NCBI GenBank assembly: GCA_900617975.1
Contig: UZAE01013544.1
Coordinates: 4,081 to 16,818 of the forward strand
From: Rodentolepis nana
Lineage: Eukaryota; Platyhelminthes; Cestoda; Cyclophyllidea; Hymenolepididae
Length of the DNA stretch: 12,738 nt
Direction of reading: 5' to 3'
Below, one piece after another: positions 1 to 9,189 of this stretch. The notes beneath the pieces are model-generated. The model made no database searches. It saw only the letters and a program-made list of their open reading frames with translations, and was not told where the DNA came from. Made by a program: the position numbers and the translations under genes. Numbering within the stretch: position 1 is the stretch's first letter; the number at the start of each line of letters is the position of its first letter.

Positions 1-22
1 CCCCCCCCCCCCCTCCTCCCTC
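1..22. repeat. C-rich tract at the left window end
   Basis: Thirteen C followed by TCCTCCCTC. It could be the internal C run of another repeat copy, but the bases after it (GGACTAAATTTT) do not clearly continue the repeat. Confidence 0.8.
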
Positions 23-731
23 GGACTAAATTTTTTTTAATTTCATCGATTTTGAATATTTCTACCAAAAAAAACCAATAATTCAAAAAAATGTATGTTA
101 CAAGAATAAAAACATACCCCATGAAAGGAATTGGGGACGATTTTTTCCCCTCAGAGCATATATTGTCTGTTGTCTTCAAGTTTTTGGATAAAAATTGCTT
201 GAGGATCTAATCCTAGTCTGTGCTAAGTTGATCAGGATAATCAGTAAAAGTCAAAGGCGAGTCGGACAGAGAGCTGAAAAGATTATTTAAAGCCCGAAAA
301 TCGCGGATCGCTTACGAACTTCACAGTTGGGTATTTTTAAATACAATAGATCCCTCAAAACCTTGGGAGTTTGAAGGATGCACAAGATGGAAACCAATGC
401 AGAAATTTATTTCCGCATTCTCTGGTTTTTTCAAACTTCGATGTCAAACTTGTGACACCTTAAAAAACGAAATAGCACTAACTTGTTAGATGGTGCAGCA
501 GTAAAACCCACATCTTGATATTCATTAAATGTTAAATTGAATTTTTAGAAGCGGACAAATTATAGAGTGAACTTTGCATCCCACATTAGGCGTTAAGTCA
601 AAGCGTTAACCTTTACTGCGGGCACACTTTGACGTCAAGCAATGTTCCAACGTATGTTTTAATTTGCTACTATTTTGGCAGATTCAATTTCAATACTACT
701 TCGTTGAATGGATTTACCAAAGGTTAGCAAC

Positions 732-761
732 GAGCTCTTTTCAGACTTAAGCAAAGAGCTC
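732..761. repeat. Perfect 9-bp inverted repeat
   Basis: GAGCTCTTT (732-740) and AAAGAGCTC (753-761) are exact complements separated by 12 nt. No T tract or gene is adjacent, and no role is evident. Confidence 0.6.
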
Positions 762-940
762 CAATAGCGTTCTCCTTCTTCATATGAAGATAACTAGACC
801 CTTGAATCAAAAAAGGTTAATATTTAATAAATTACTTTTTTATTCAGGTATCGAATATAAATTGAAAGCCTATTTCCACCCAAAGGCTCTAACTACGCCA
901 TTGATTAAAGTGCCACGGTTTGGGAAAAAATGTTAATGGA

Positions 941-953
941 GGGGGGGGGGGGG
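941..953. repeat. G13 homopolymer
   Basis: Thirteen consecutive G follow AATGGA. The surrounding sequence does not match the dispersed repeat, so this run is independent of it. Confidence 0.9.
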
Positions 954-1890
954 TTGGAGGGCATGTTTCCTTAGTATGACTTGCAATTTGTTTGATAAAA
1001 TGGGGTGCGCAGTTGTGTCCACGCAAAAAATATATTCAATGACGTGAATCATCCAAACTACGCAGGCACTCGTCCAATCCGCTTCTTAGAGAGAAAAGTA
1101 TCACAAGATATGATTTTTAAACAAAATGTATGCAGCATTTAAAAGCTGGTTTGAAGAAAGACAATAATTTTCTCCCCTTGTGCTACATAATTTCTCGTTA
1201 ATTTTTAAATATTGGTGAATTCCTAACAAATAACTGAAACTTACAATGAAAGCTCAAAAAGGATTGTCCACAATTTATTAAGTCATTTTATGCTGCTTGA
1301 GTCATGAGTAAATTCTGATCTCATATTCATACTTATATTTAGAACGCTCTAGAAAGTCTTATTCCATTGGTCATTAAACGTTTAGATCCTTGTAGCGTTA
1401 ACAAGTAGCGTTCTACGCCATAAAAGTGAAATATTGCAACTTAGAAGGTGACGCCTTTGGACTGCATAAACCAGATCGAAGGCGAGTTATTTCAAAAATA
1501 AATACATTCAGGTTCGGGTGGATCTGATTATGGCCACTACACAATCCAACATTGACCGTAGCAAGGCTTTGGAGTGATGGTGAGGTCTTTGACGTAGCTC
1601 ACTTCTGATTCGTATCAATTTTGTTGGATGATTACATTGTTTAAATGGGCGAATACAAAATGGTGCTATCGGAATGTTCAGATATATGCTCTCTTCTAAA
1701 TTTGGCACTTATGTGCATTAAAATAATTGGAAATTTCGGGGTTTCTATTAAAGCTTCAATTTGTCATTACGAAAGAAATTACCAGTTCTATTTCCGGACG
1801 TACATACTTTCTACCCAAGACTGAAATATATACACTTGAGAGGAGTGGGGTGGTGGGAACAAAAGAGTGATTTACAGACGTAAGAGACAG

Positions 1891-1901
1891 ACAGACAGAC
1901 A
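1891..1901. repeat. (GACA)n microsatellite inside repeat copy 1
   Basis: ACAGACAGACAGACA has expanded in the middle of copy 1, where other copies have one or two units (GACAGACACA). Confidence 0.7.
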
Positions 1902-2050
1902 CAAAGGTAGAGAAAAGGCGAAGTGAGTACTGTAGAAGTGGTCGACTATGACATACAGTGAGGTCATGGTAGTTTGAAGTCAGAAGTCAACTGCCGAATA
2001 ATAGACATTTTTGTCGTATGAGTATACGTTGCCCAGGGTGCACCACGTGG

Positions 2051-2058
2051 AGGTAAGT
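2051..2058 (+). promoter_or_regulatory. Splice-donor consensus in repeat copy 1
   Basis: AGGTAAGT follows CCACGTGG on the plus strand in copy 1. It has the same orientation relative to the downstream gene as the motif in copy 6. It would matter only if this region is transcribed as part of a long upstream intron. Confidence 0.35.
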
Positions 2059-2075
2059 CTATCGCACACCCCTCA

Positions 2076-2088
2076 TACACACACACAC

Positions 2089-2125
<37 letters not shown>
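2076..2125. repeat. Compound (CA)n-(TA)n microsatellite
   Basis: A CA repeat passes through CATATG into a long uninterrupted TA repeat. It begins a few bases after the GGGGTG end of copy 1 (2072). Short open frames across it (HTHTHICIYIYIY-type) are repeat translation. Confidence 0.95.
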
Positions 2126-2127
<2 letters not shown>

Positions 2128-2997
2128 CATGTTTGCGAATACATCATTTTTAGCTATGATCATAATTCCCTCCCTCTGCTTAAGTCGGCTACAGATGCTG
2201 CCGTGCCATAATCTCTTCAGTTGTTCCTTTTGTTCCAAAATAACCATTTAGTGATGGGCCAGATGGTTAGCATGCTTTATCAACAGACATGAAAACACGC
2301 ACACCTGGTGTCTTCACTATGATCCGCTGTGCCTCCTCCCCCCTTATCCCCTCCCCCCCCCTCTCTCCCAATATAAATCAATTTCTTCCAATATCTGGCC
2401 TTAAATTTCAGGTGGGAAATGTGGAAGAGAAATGCCTGGAAAAAATTGGTCCAAGGAAGTTTCAAAATGGAAGGCTCTTTTTTTGCAAAGCATGCAGGTG
2501 ACAATCACGTAAAGCTTGCTAATACAGTAGACTTTATAAGCAGATAATTCCGCAAAAAAGTCTCGCTAATCAAATATGTCAGATATGCATACTTTAAGAA
2601 ACAGACTTCATCTTTTAGATAGCAGATCTATCACCTTCCCCGTACTTATTCACATTGACAACGGTGACATTTTTATGCTGAAGATATCTATCTATTTTGC
2701 AAGTGATTAAGAAAATAGAAATAGTTATTATTTGAGAAAATGAATATTGAGTATATTTTGTACTTATATTGTAATAAAATGTATTAATCTCGTTGTACTT
2801 TTCAGAAAGGCAATAATATGTAGGAATGAGTAAAACAGGCTGATAAAGCGTTTTAAGGAAAAGCTGTTGGTTGAAATGGTTAAATGAACATCTTTAAGTT
2901 AATAAGATATTGTCCATATCATTGGAATATTCTTGTAGAAAGTTGGAATAAAGCCTATTATAAATGCGAATTACATATTATAATCGCTAATACATAT
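2126..2997. other. Non-coding stretch between repeat copies 1 and 2
   Basis: It contains the C/T tract and otherwise AT-rich DNA. An 86-nt segment (2412-2497) has acceptor- and donor-like borders and an open frame, but encodes nothing I recognise. Confidence 0.65.
2331..2369. repeat. C/T-rich tract
   Basis: A polypyrimidine tract with several C runs (up to nine C). Open frames on both strands across it (2280-2504) are low-complexity artefacts. Confidence 0.85.
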
Positions 2998-3012
2998 AAT
3001 TTCGATGCTAGT

Positions 3013-3083
3013 GGGGTGTGTGATAGACTTACCTCCACGTGGTGCACCCTGGGTAACGTATATTCATACGGCAAAAAGTCTAT
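3013..3083 (+). other. Foldable head module of the repeat (best example, copy 2)
   Basis: ATAGACTT (3023-3030) is perfectly complementary to AAGTCTAT (3076-3083). Between them lie a possible small hairpin built on CCACGTGGTGCACC and a perfect 5-bp hairpin CGTAT-ATTC-ATACG (3057-3070). Together they form a closed stem with two arms. The same elements recur at 2001-2062, 5311-5371, 6315-6376 and 12238-12298. I could not match it to a tRNA, 5S or 7SL RNA, and no good pol III A or B box is visible. Whether the fold has a function is inference. Confidence 0.5.
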
Positions 3084-3298
3084 TAACTGGCAGTTGACTT
3101 CTCACTTCAAACAGCAATAACCCCACCAAATTCACAGTACTCATCTTACCCTTTTCTCTGTCTTTGAATTTGTCTGACTTTTTCACATATGTGAATCATT
3201 ATTCTGTCCTCTCTCTTGACTTTTCCTATATGTGAAACTCGAAGTTAGCTAAAGGGCTAATGATAACTATCAAAACTGTCATTTGAAATAAATAAATA
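3013..3298 (+). repeat. SINE-like repeat copy 2 (full length)
   Basis: The copy begins GGGGTGTGTGATAGACTTAC and ends in the 3' block CTAATGATAACTATCAAAAC, followed by CATTTGAAATAAATAAATAAA, an AAAT-type tail. The left flank (2998-3012, AATTTCGATGCTAGT) and the right flank (3299-3314, AATTTTCGGGCTACTT) are similar with small indels, which I read as a decayed target-site duplication. Its middle is somewhat more diverged than in other copies (CACATATGTGAA palindromes replace part of the usual sequence). The open frame at 2884-3120 that overlaps its head is fortuitous. Confidence 0.88.
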
Positions 3299-3324
3299 AA
3301 TTTTCGGGCTACTTAATTTATTGA

Positions 3325-3336
3325 GAACACGTGTTC
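3325..3336. repeat. 12-bp perfect palindrome with E-box core
   Basis: GAACACGTGTTC contains CACGTG. It sits about 25 bp past the tail of repeat copy 2. It could bind bHLH factors by general knowledge of E-boxes, but nothing nearby supports that. Confidence 0.4.
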
Positions 3337-5300
3337 ATAACTCGAAATTTTTTTCCAATCTGATGGATTACTTGAATATTCTGTAAAAATCAACCAATGC
3401 AACTGTTTTTCACTATTTTATCGTTCACAATAGGTGCATATGTGCCTGTTGTTCAATTAAGGAAGTTTTCCCAAGCCAGGCTCGGTATCTGGAGAAGCTT
3501 TGGTTTGTAAAGCGCAACTGGCGCTAATAAAGTAAACAAGAGCATTGATAGAGAGGTAGTTTCCTAAAGTAACGGCTTGCATTTTCCCCTAAAAATGTGG
3601 CCTTAAATCACTTTTAACCCAGATAGTTAATTAATTAAATCAGAAAATCTATGTTCGAATTGAGATTTACTACTTCCTTAAAAATAAATATAAAAGTTAA
3701 CTTACCCGTGTAAATAAGATTTCACAAACGAAAACTGATTTTTAAAAGTATTGGTAGAATCGGAGTACTTTTTTTAAATTTTGTTCTTTCAATCTCCTTC
3801 TCCTCATTGTACCTTTCGTTTTATTCTTTTCAAATATTGTTTCACTTCAATTAAATTGATTCTGTCACGCAAGCCAGCCCCCAATTTTTTTTGTACAAAT
3901 CATTGATTTATCATTCAGAAGCTACTACGTTCCAATAGATAAGATGAAGCAATGTTTTTATTATAAAGATATAATTTCTTAACTAAAAATGTCACTTTGT
4001 CATTATACATCATTTGAAATTATTAAAATATTGAAAAGAGTATTGGTCAGTCATTTTTCATTGGTTTCTGAGATGATTTTAGTTGATTTTTCTATTGCAA
4101 CGGATTTTACACTTCAATTAAACATCCTCTGAAGGAAAGAATTTTCAAATAATTAGTGAAGAACACTCGGATAAATCGGATTTTAGAAAGAATCTAATTC
4201 TATCTGAGGTTTGAATTTATAAGGCACTTACGAACTTCTAAATCGGGGGGAGGGGGTGAGGGTTGGTGTCATCTCAAATAATTTTTTTGTTTCCGGGAGC
4301 CAAAACTAACAAGTTTCTGTTATCTATGTTGCTTTGACACTGTTTAACTCACCACAGCTATCTAAATATTATCTTTAATAGCTATTCTCATAGAAGCTTA
4401 TATTCCCTTCCTGAATTTGAAAGTATCAAAGAAGTGAACCAGGTTGTACAGATCGCGCTTTTTTGAAGAATAGTTTCCTTGTATTAGGATAGCTAAGGTG
4501 TTTTAGTTATTTGTACTCAAATTTCCACTAATGTGAGCACTTATTGAAAGCAAATTTTTTGGCGAATTGAAGCCATATAACTCGTCAGGAATCGCAGAGA
4601 TGATTCTGAGTGTCTTCTAGTTCACGAAATAGTCACTGGAATGCAGTTTCTGCGGTACAGATACCCGCATTCCTGCACGGAAGAACTTTCAGTCCAATCT
4701 TTAATGGTTTGCGAGCATTTTGGCCGTAAAATGACCCGAATTTGGTGAACACACGGGCACAGTGACCTGATTGAAGTGGGTTTCAGTAGATGCTATAGGT
4801 CAAAGCATCATTCCTCTGTCGGTACTAATATAACCTCATTTTCTGGTCTTGCAGATCGCTAAATGGAAGAATCTAAAAAGAAATGGTAGCAGAATATTTT
4901 GCATCTTGTTCAATAAAGCACTATTTTAGAAGACAAAAAAGGTCAAATAGTTGTAAAATTATCAAATTTTGAAGAACCGATTTGGTAGTACGTTGTTTCA
5001 CATTACCTTTATTTTAGGGATAGTCTTTGTTAATTAGGAAATCGGAAATTAACGGAATAATAGAATGATAAATGCCAGATTTTGCCACTGGGTGATTTGC
5101 ATTCATCTCTTAAGCTGGAGAAATTATGTTTTGCATTTAAAATGTTTAATAGGCCCCACAAATAGGTGGGCTAAAAATAGGTCGTCCAAGAAGAAAAGAA
5201 CATTCCATTTAATGGACTGAGCCAGCAGATTAAAACAGTTCCAAAAGAATCAAATCTGTTATGCGGAAAATGAAATTTTCGGGAACATTAGTAGCTGACT
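3337..5300. other. Non-coding stretch between repeat copies 2 and 3
   Basis: Two kilobases of AT-rich sequence with one G-rich tract. No open frame, RNA gene or further repeat copy could be supported. Confidence 0.7.
4245..4266. repeat. G-rich tract, possible G-quadruplex
   Basis: Six G, A, five G, TGA, three G, TT, two G: four closely spaced G runs. A two-layer quadruplex is possible; a three-layer one is not clearly supported because the last run is GG. Confidence 0.5.
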
Positions 5301-5650
5301 GGGGTGTGCGATAGACTTACCTTCACGTGGTGCACCCTGGGCAACGTATACTCATATGACAAAAAGTCTATTATTCGGCAGTTGGCTTCTGACTTCTAAC
5401 TACCATGACCCCACTGCATGTCATAGTCTACTACTCTACGGTACTCATCCTACCCCACTCTCTATCATTGTGTCTGTCTCTTTTACATCGGCAAATCACT
5501 CTTCGGTCCCCCCCCCCCCCCCTTNCTTCGGGCCCCCCCCCCCCCACTTGAATTTTTCTCACTTTGATGCTTCTCCCCTCTGTAAAGTTTGAAGTCATCT
5601 AAAGGGCTAATGATAGCTATCAAAACACCTGCCATTTGAAATAAATTTTT
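5301..5650 (+). repeat. SINE-like repeat copy 3 (full length, expanded C runs)
   Basis: The copy has the complete head (GGGGTGTGCGATAGACTTAC), middle and 3' block (CTAATGATAGCTATCAAAAC, CCTGCCATTTGAAATAAAT). The middle contains two long C runs (5508-5522 and 5533-5545) with the window's only N between them at 5525. Other copies have only short runs at the same place, which makes this the longest copy. The true run lengths are uncertain because homopolymers are error prone. The open frame at 5356-5592 inside it is not a gene. Confidence 0.9.
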
Positions 5651-6063
5651 ATCTAACTACATTAAATGAAATGACATGAATTGAGTTTCCTCCCAAAAAT
5701 TATTTCTGTTTTAGCAATTGGAAGCAGGAAGGTCTCGTGCAGATTCGTAGTATCGTCGAATTTCACTAAATTTTAATAAAAAATTTGCCAATGGTAATAG
5801 AAATAGTTATTTATACAAAAATAGCCTAGTGGAGGATTTTTCAAAATTTTTACCTAAGTAGTGCATATTTCACCTATTCTGGCCAACCCTCATAGTCGCT
5901 TCGGTTCCAGTGACCCGTCCAGGGGATTATCGTTTTATTTATTTTATTAAGAAAATATCCTGTCAATACACCAGCTTAACTGAAGTATTGACTGGTTATT
6001 GGTTAGCTTGAAATAAATAAACAAGGAACCAACCTCGTTCCAAGACGTGTACATCAGAGAATG
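5651..6063. other. Spacer between repeat copies 3 and 4
   Basis: AT-rich. A segment near 6008-6025 (GCTTGAAATAAATAAAC) resembles the tail of the repeat but lacks the TGATA/TATCA block, so I do not call it a copy. Confidence 0.6.
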
Positions 6064-6075
6064 GTAATCGAAATA
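6064..6075. repeat. Target-site duplication, left half (copy 4)
   Basis: GTAATCGAAATA directly abuts the tail of copy 4 and matches 6387-6398 at 11 of 12 positions. Its length fits target-primed reverse transcription and is longer than the 2-9 bp duplications usual for cut-and-paste elements. Confidence 0.75.
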
Positions 6076-6386
6076 TTTATTTATATCAAACGGCAAGCTT
6101 TATGATAGTTATCATTAGCCCTTTAGTTGAATTCGGGTTTCACAGAGGTGAGGGACATTAAAGTCACGAAAAGTCAAGTGGAGGGGCCTGTGGGAACAGA
6201 AGAGTGATTCACAGAAGTGAAAGAGAAAAAGGTGAGGTGATTACTATGGAAGTGATCGAATATGACATACATTTGGGTCATGGTAGTATGAATTCAGAAG
6301 TCAACTGCCAGTTTATAGACATTTTTGCCGTATGACTATGCGTTGCCCAGTGTACACCACGTGAAGGTAAGTCTGTCGCGCACCCC
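6076..6386 (-). repeat. SINE-like repeat copy 4 with clear target-site duplication
   Basis: On the minus strand the copy runs from GGGGTGCGCGACAGAC (6386) through the head and middle to GGGCTAATGATAACTATC and an AAATAAA tail near 6076. It is flanked by GTAATCGAAATA (6064-6075) and GTAATCGGAATA (6387-6398), a 12-bp direct repeat with one mismatch placed exactly at both ends. This is the best evidence in the window for the element's boundaries and for insertion by a mechanism that duplicates about 12 bp. Confidence 0.9.
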
Positions 6387-6398
6387 GTAATCGGAATA
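6387..6398. repeat. Target-site duplication, right half (copy 4)
   Basis: GTAATCGGAATA directly follows the CACCCC terminus of copy 4 and pairs with 6064-6075 as the second half of the duplication. Confidence 0.75.
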
Positions 6399-8149
6399 CA
6401 GTTTGGCAGAGACAAATTTGACTAAATTCAACTCCAGACACCAAAAATATTTCTTTCTACCTCATGCCACTTTTGGTCCATTAACCGGGTTTTACCCTAT
6501 AAAACCGTCTCGTCTAAATGTACGAGGCAACTTATTCTTTGCTTTTCTAATAACACTCAGATGTCTCGTTCACCTATGCAACATTTGTGTACCATTATAT
6601 CCTATGAAATGCCGTTTAAATTAGGGTAAATGTGCGGGGTTAATTTTTTAATTGTGTAGCCACGATTCATTTAGCTTTTGGGTGGAAAAGTGAACACAAA
6701 ATTATTCCAGTTAAGCTTAAAAAAAGTTAAAACTTCAACTTCACTAGAGTCGGATTTTCCAGAACAAAAAGGCAGAAAATCATAGCTTATTGAAATTGTC
6801 CAGCACTCTCGCTTGGCAGAGGATACTTTCATCACACAGGAAAAGTATATTCGCGGTTGTTTAGAGTGAAGGACTCCACTTTCTCCTTTTGTATCCCGGA
6901 TAGGTCCAAACCTTGCGTGAACACAAAGGAGAGTGAATATAAATAACTGGCATTAGGATGGATTATTAAAAGTATGTGAAAATGGTATGAAGGACGAATC
7001 CTGATGCATTCCAAAGATTCTATCTAGGTCTTTACTAATTCCGCCACCAATTATTTCGACGTGACCGTAGCGCGGAAGTTTTGACCCCACTGCAATCTCA
7101 AGTTCTCCATCTATGCGTCAAGTATAACAAACCTAAACTAAAGGTCCTTGAATTGTTACTGCAAGGGTTTTTTGGATTCCATGATCAGCGATTTTCACAA
7201 CTATTCCATCAGTTTATGATACCCCTTATCTATGGTACTTAAAAGAGGCTCCTGTTGCAAACGAATAGAAGGGCTTTTACGCTTTCCTGCCCCACCCTCC
7301 TGACTCTCTTCTCCTTATTCCTCTCTCGAATCCTCTGTGCCATACATTTATAACCGTCGTTTGCTGTTTTTGGCCGCCATCTCATAACGGCTTCTCCAGC
7401 AGATTTCGCCTTACAGCGCTACTGATGACTCCTTTTAAATATCAATTACGGTCAGATTGTGCAGTTGTGCAATTAAAACGTTGTCATTTACATTAAATGA
7501 AACTTGAATAATGAAGATACTACTGAAGAACCGAACTCTGGGATACTGGCCAATACACTTAAGACAACAAGCGCCAAACCTCATGACAGAAGGCGTAAGG
7601 GTTGATGCATTGACTTGAAAAGCCAATTTGCCATAAAAAGCACTAGTTTCCAAATATATGGTATTTGCAGCAAGTCCAAATGGTGATCTTAATCACCATC
7701 TTGTGAACGAGGGAGGTCAATAATTTCGATTAAAATTTTCATGGTCACGTTTAATTTTCAAAGAAAAGGTTGAAGATCGATTTACCGACACCGACTCCAC
7801 TCGAGTGTGTGTTGTGTTTTAAATGCCTTATTTCCTAATGGAAAGGAAGGCAGGTTGCAATATTTTTGGATCATGAGTATTGGGTGTATTGCCTGGAAAT
7901 CACTTGGGTCATCATAGATGTTTTGGTCGAAGGACCGCTACAGGCCTGACAATAAGATCGGATTCTTGCATAACGTCTAAAACATTAACTCAGGCAGCAA
8001 AACAGTCAGGTATTAATAACTCTCTAAGATGGCCTTGGGAACTAATTCCTTATTAACATGTCTTAAATGAGTGCACATTACTATTTTAGATAGGATTTTA
8101 ATGCCAATTGTAACAATAAGTAAAATAAATCCTTGCCGCTATTATCCAC
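6399..8149. other. Non-coding stretch between repeat copies 4 and 5
   Basis: It contains short open frames (plus 6403-6624, minus 6832-7014, minus 7435-7653) with no recognisable domain, one perfect hairpin (7680-7699) and a pyrimidine-rich patch near 7285-7335. Nothing else is supportable. Confidence 0.65.
7680..7699. repeat. Perfect 8-bp hairpin with 4-nt loop
   Basis: ATGGTGAT-CTTA-ATCACCAT is a full-length perfect inverted repeat. No gene is adjacent. Function unknown. Confidence 0.65.
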
Positions 8150-8383
8150 CTACTTCAAGCCACCATGATCAGACTGCATGTCCTGTTCCACCACTTCTAC
8201 AGTACTCACCTTTCTGTTTCCTCTACCTTTGTGTCTGTCTCTCTTTTGCTTCTGTGAATCACTCTCCTGTTCCCTCTCTCCACTTTTGTGGGCTTGTCTG
8301 TTCCTCCCTTCTGTGAAACCCGAAGTCAACTCATGGACTAATGATAACTATCATGAAGCCTGCTATTTAAAATGAATAAATAA
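8150..8383 (+). repeat. SINE-like repeat copy 5 (5'-truncated)
   Basis: Similarity to the other copies begins near 8150 (ACTTCAAGCCACCATGATC) and runs through CTACAGTACTCACC, TGTGTCTGTCTCTC and GTGAATCACTCTCCTG to GACTAATGATAACTATCATG and a tail ATGAATAAATAATT. The GGGGTG head, its hairpins and the splice-site-like motif are absent. Truncation from this end is what incomplete reverse transcription produces. Two overlapping open frames within it (8071-8316, 8178-8375) are not genes. The left boundary is approximate. Confidence 0.85.
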
Positions 8384-8595
8384 TTAACTTCTGCCGTAAC
8401 CAGATATTAATAAATTGAGCTGGCAAGATGCATCCCAGAGGTGAATCAATCCATGCAAAGATCCTCTGTACTTCATTAATTTATGTTCAATTATGAACGT
8501 AGGTGCCAAATAATCAAATATGAAAAAATGAATACTGTGAAGCGACCATACTACTTATAGTAAATGGACCTCTCAACGCTTTGGATTAAATATGA

Positions 8596-8606
8596 CCCCC
8601 CCCCCC
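8596..8606. repeat. C11 homopolymer
   Basis: Eleven C follow TATGA. It is not inside a recognisable repeat copy. Confidence 0.9.
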
Positions 8607-8937
8607 TTAACCTGATTTAATGCACCACATTTCTCTGACCCTCGCTGGCCATTACTATACCGTTGTACGAATTGTCCATTTTTTTTGCACTTCCCTAATG
8701 GCCAAAATAAAAAGCAAATAAATAAGGAAAAAATATGGTAGAGATGCTCCTATTGCCATTCTTGCTAAAAAAATCTCAGATCGGTAATTCCTCGAATATC
8801 TTTTTTTCAAGATTGAGCGCTCAACATCCAAACATTCATATCCCTTTTCAGGCGGTAAGTGCATTTTTTGTTTGTTTGTTTTTAAATATCACCTGAAATC
8901 CAGTCTTTGCATTTTCAGCATACGACAAATAGCAGAA

Positions 8938-8957
8938 CTACAACTACTACTACTACT
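8938..8957. repeat. (CTA)n microsatellite
   Basis: About six units of CTA/ACT, with one CAA interruption, followed by GAGCGAAATG. Confidence 0.9.
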
Positions 8958-9189
8958 GAGCGAAATGTCCGCCTAATAGTTCACGCGTTCAGGCATATAA
9001 ATTAGCCCATAATACGGGAACAGTCGATGGAGCAGGTAGGCCCAGTGAACCGATTTACGGCAACAGTATGATCGGCAATGGTACAATTTGATAAGTAAGA
9101 TCCATTTCCATCCCATTAACTATAAATGGGTTGGGTAGAAACGAGTGCATTGATCAAGCAGAATATAACCTCGCCCGCAGCATCGAATT

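Larger units (their letters stand above)
23..1833. other. Non-coding stretch, no gene seen
   Basis: AT-rich sequence holding the G13 run and the 9-bp inverted repeat. The only open frame of any length (minus strand, 1508-1708) has no recognisable protein features. Confidence 0.7.
1834..2072 (-). repeat. SINE-like repeat copy 1 (3' part missing)
   Basis: Read on the minus strand, the copy starts at the sharp GGGGTGTGCGATAGAC end (2072) and matches copies 2, 3, 4 and 6 through the head and the middle block. The middle includes the TGTCTGTCTG/CTTTTGT stretch and the region around the short G run. Similarity stops near 1834, so the conserved TGATA/TATCA block and the AAAT tail are absent. Loss of the 3' end is not how target-primed insertion usually truncates, so a later deletion is more likely. 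A CA/TA microsatellite begins within a few bases of the GGGGTG end. The left boundary is approximate. Confidence 0.85.
8384..9189. other. Non-coding stretch after repeat copy 5
   Basis: It holds the C11 run, a TTTG-rich patch near 8868-8883 and the CTA microsatellite. A minus-strand frame (8655-8864) contains one hydrophobic stretch but no family signature. Confidence 0.65.

Noticed and set aside
1834..2072. Repeat head with GTAAGT considered as a spliced-leader RNA gene
   Set aside because: Flatworm leaders end in a short exon, usually with ATG, followed by a short structured RNA with an Sm site. The sequence before GTAAGT here is not leader-like and no AT-rich Sm motif follows. The element is also much longer.
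2011..2211. Open frames across the CA/TA microsatellite on both strands
   Set aside because: The translation is repeat-encoded Ile-Tyr and His-Thr runs with no independent support.
2412..2497. 86-nt candidate exon with AG before and GT after, open in one frame
   Set aside because: The encoded peptide has no coiled-coil character or recognisable family, and single AG/GT pairs of this quality are expected by chance in this much sequence.
3258..3290. CTAATGA in the 3' block considered as a hammerhead ribozyme core, since some flatworm SINE-like repeats carry one
   Set aside because: The core needs CTGANGA and a later GAAA at defined stem positions. Here the G is replaced by A in every copy and the stem arrangement does not fit.
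3450..3540. GC-richer segment with CCAGGCTCGGTATCTGG considered as an exon or tRNA-like element
   Set aside because: No intact A or B box, no cloverleaf and no splice-bounded frame with a family signature.
4640..4870. Locally less AT-rich segment considered as part of a transposase or LINE gene
   Set aside because: Both strands contain stops in all useful frames and no catalytic motif could be read.
8071..8375. Two overlapping plus-strand frames rich in Ser, Pro, Leu and Cys
   Set aside because: They lie within repeat copy 5, whose pyrimidine-rich strand gives such translations by composition.
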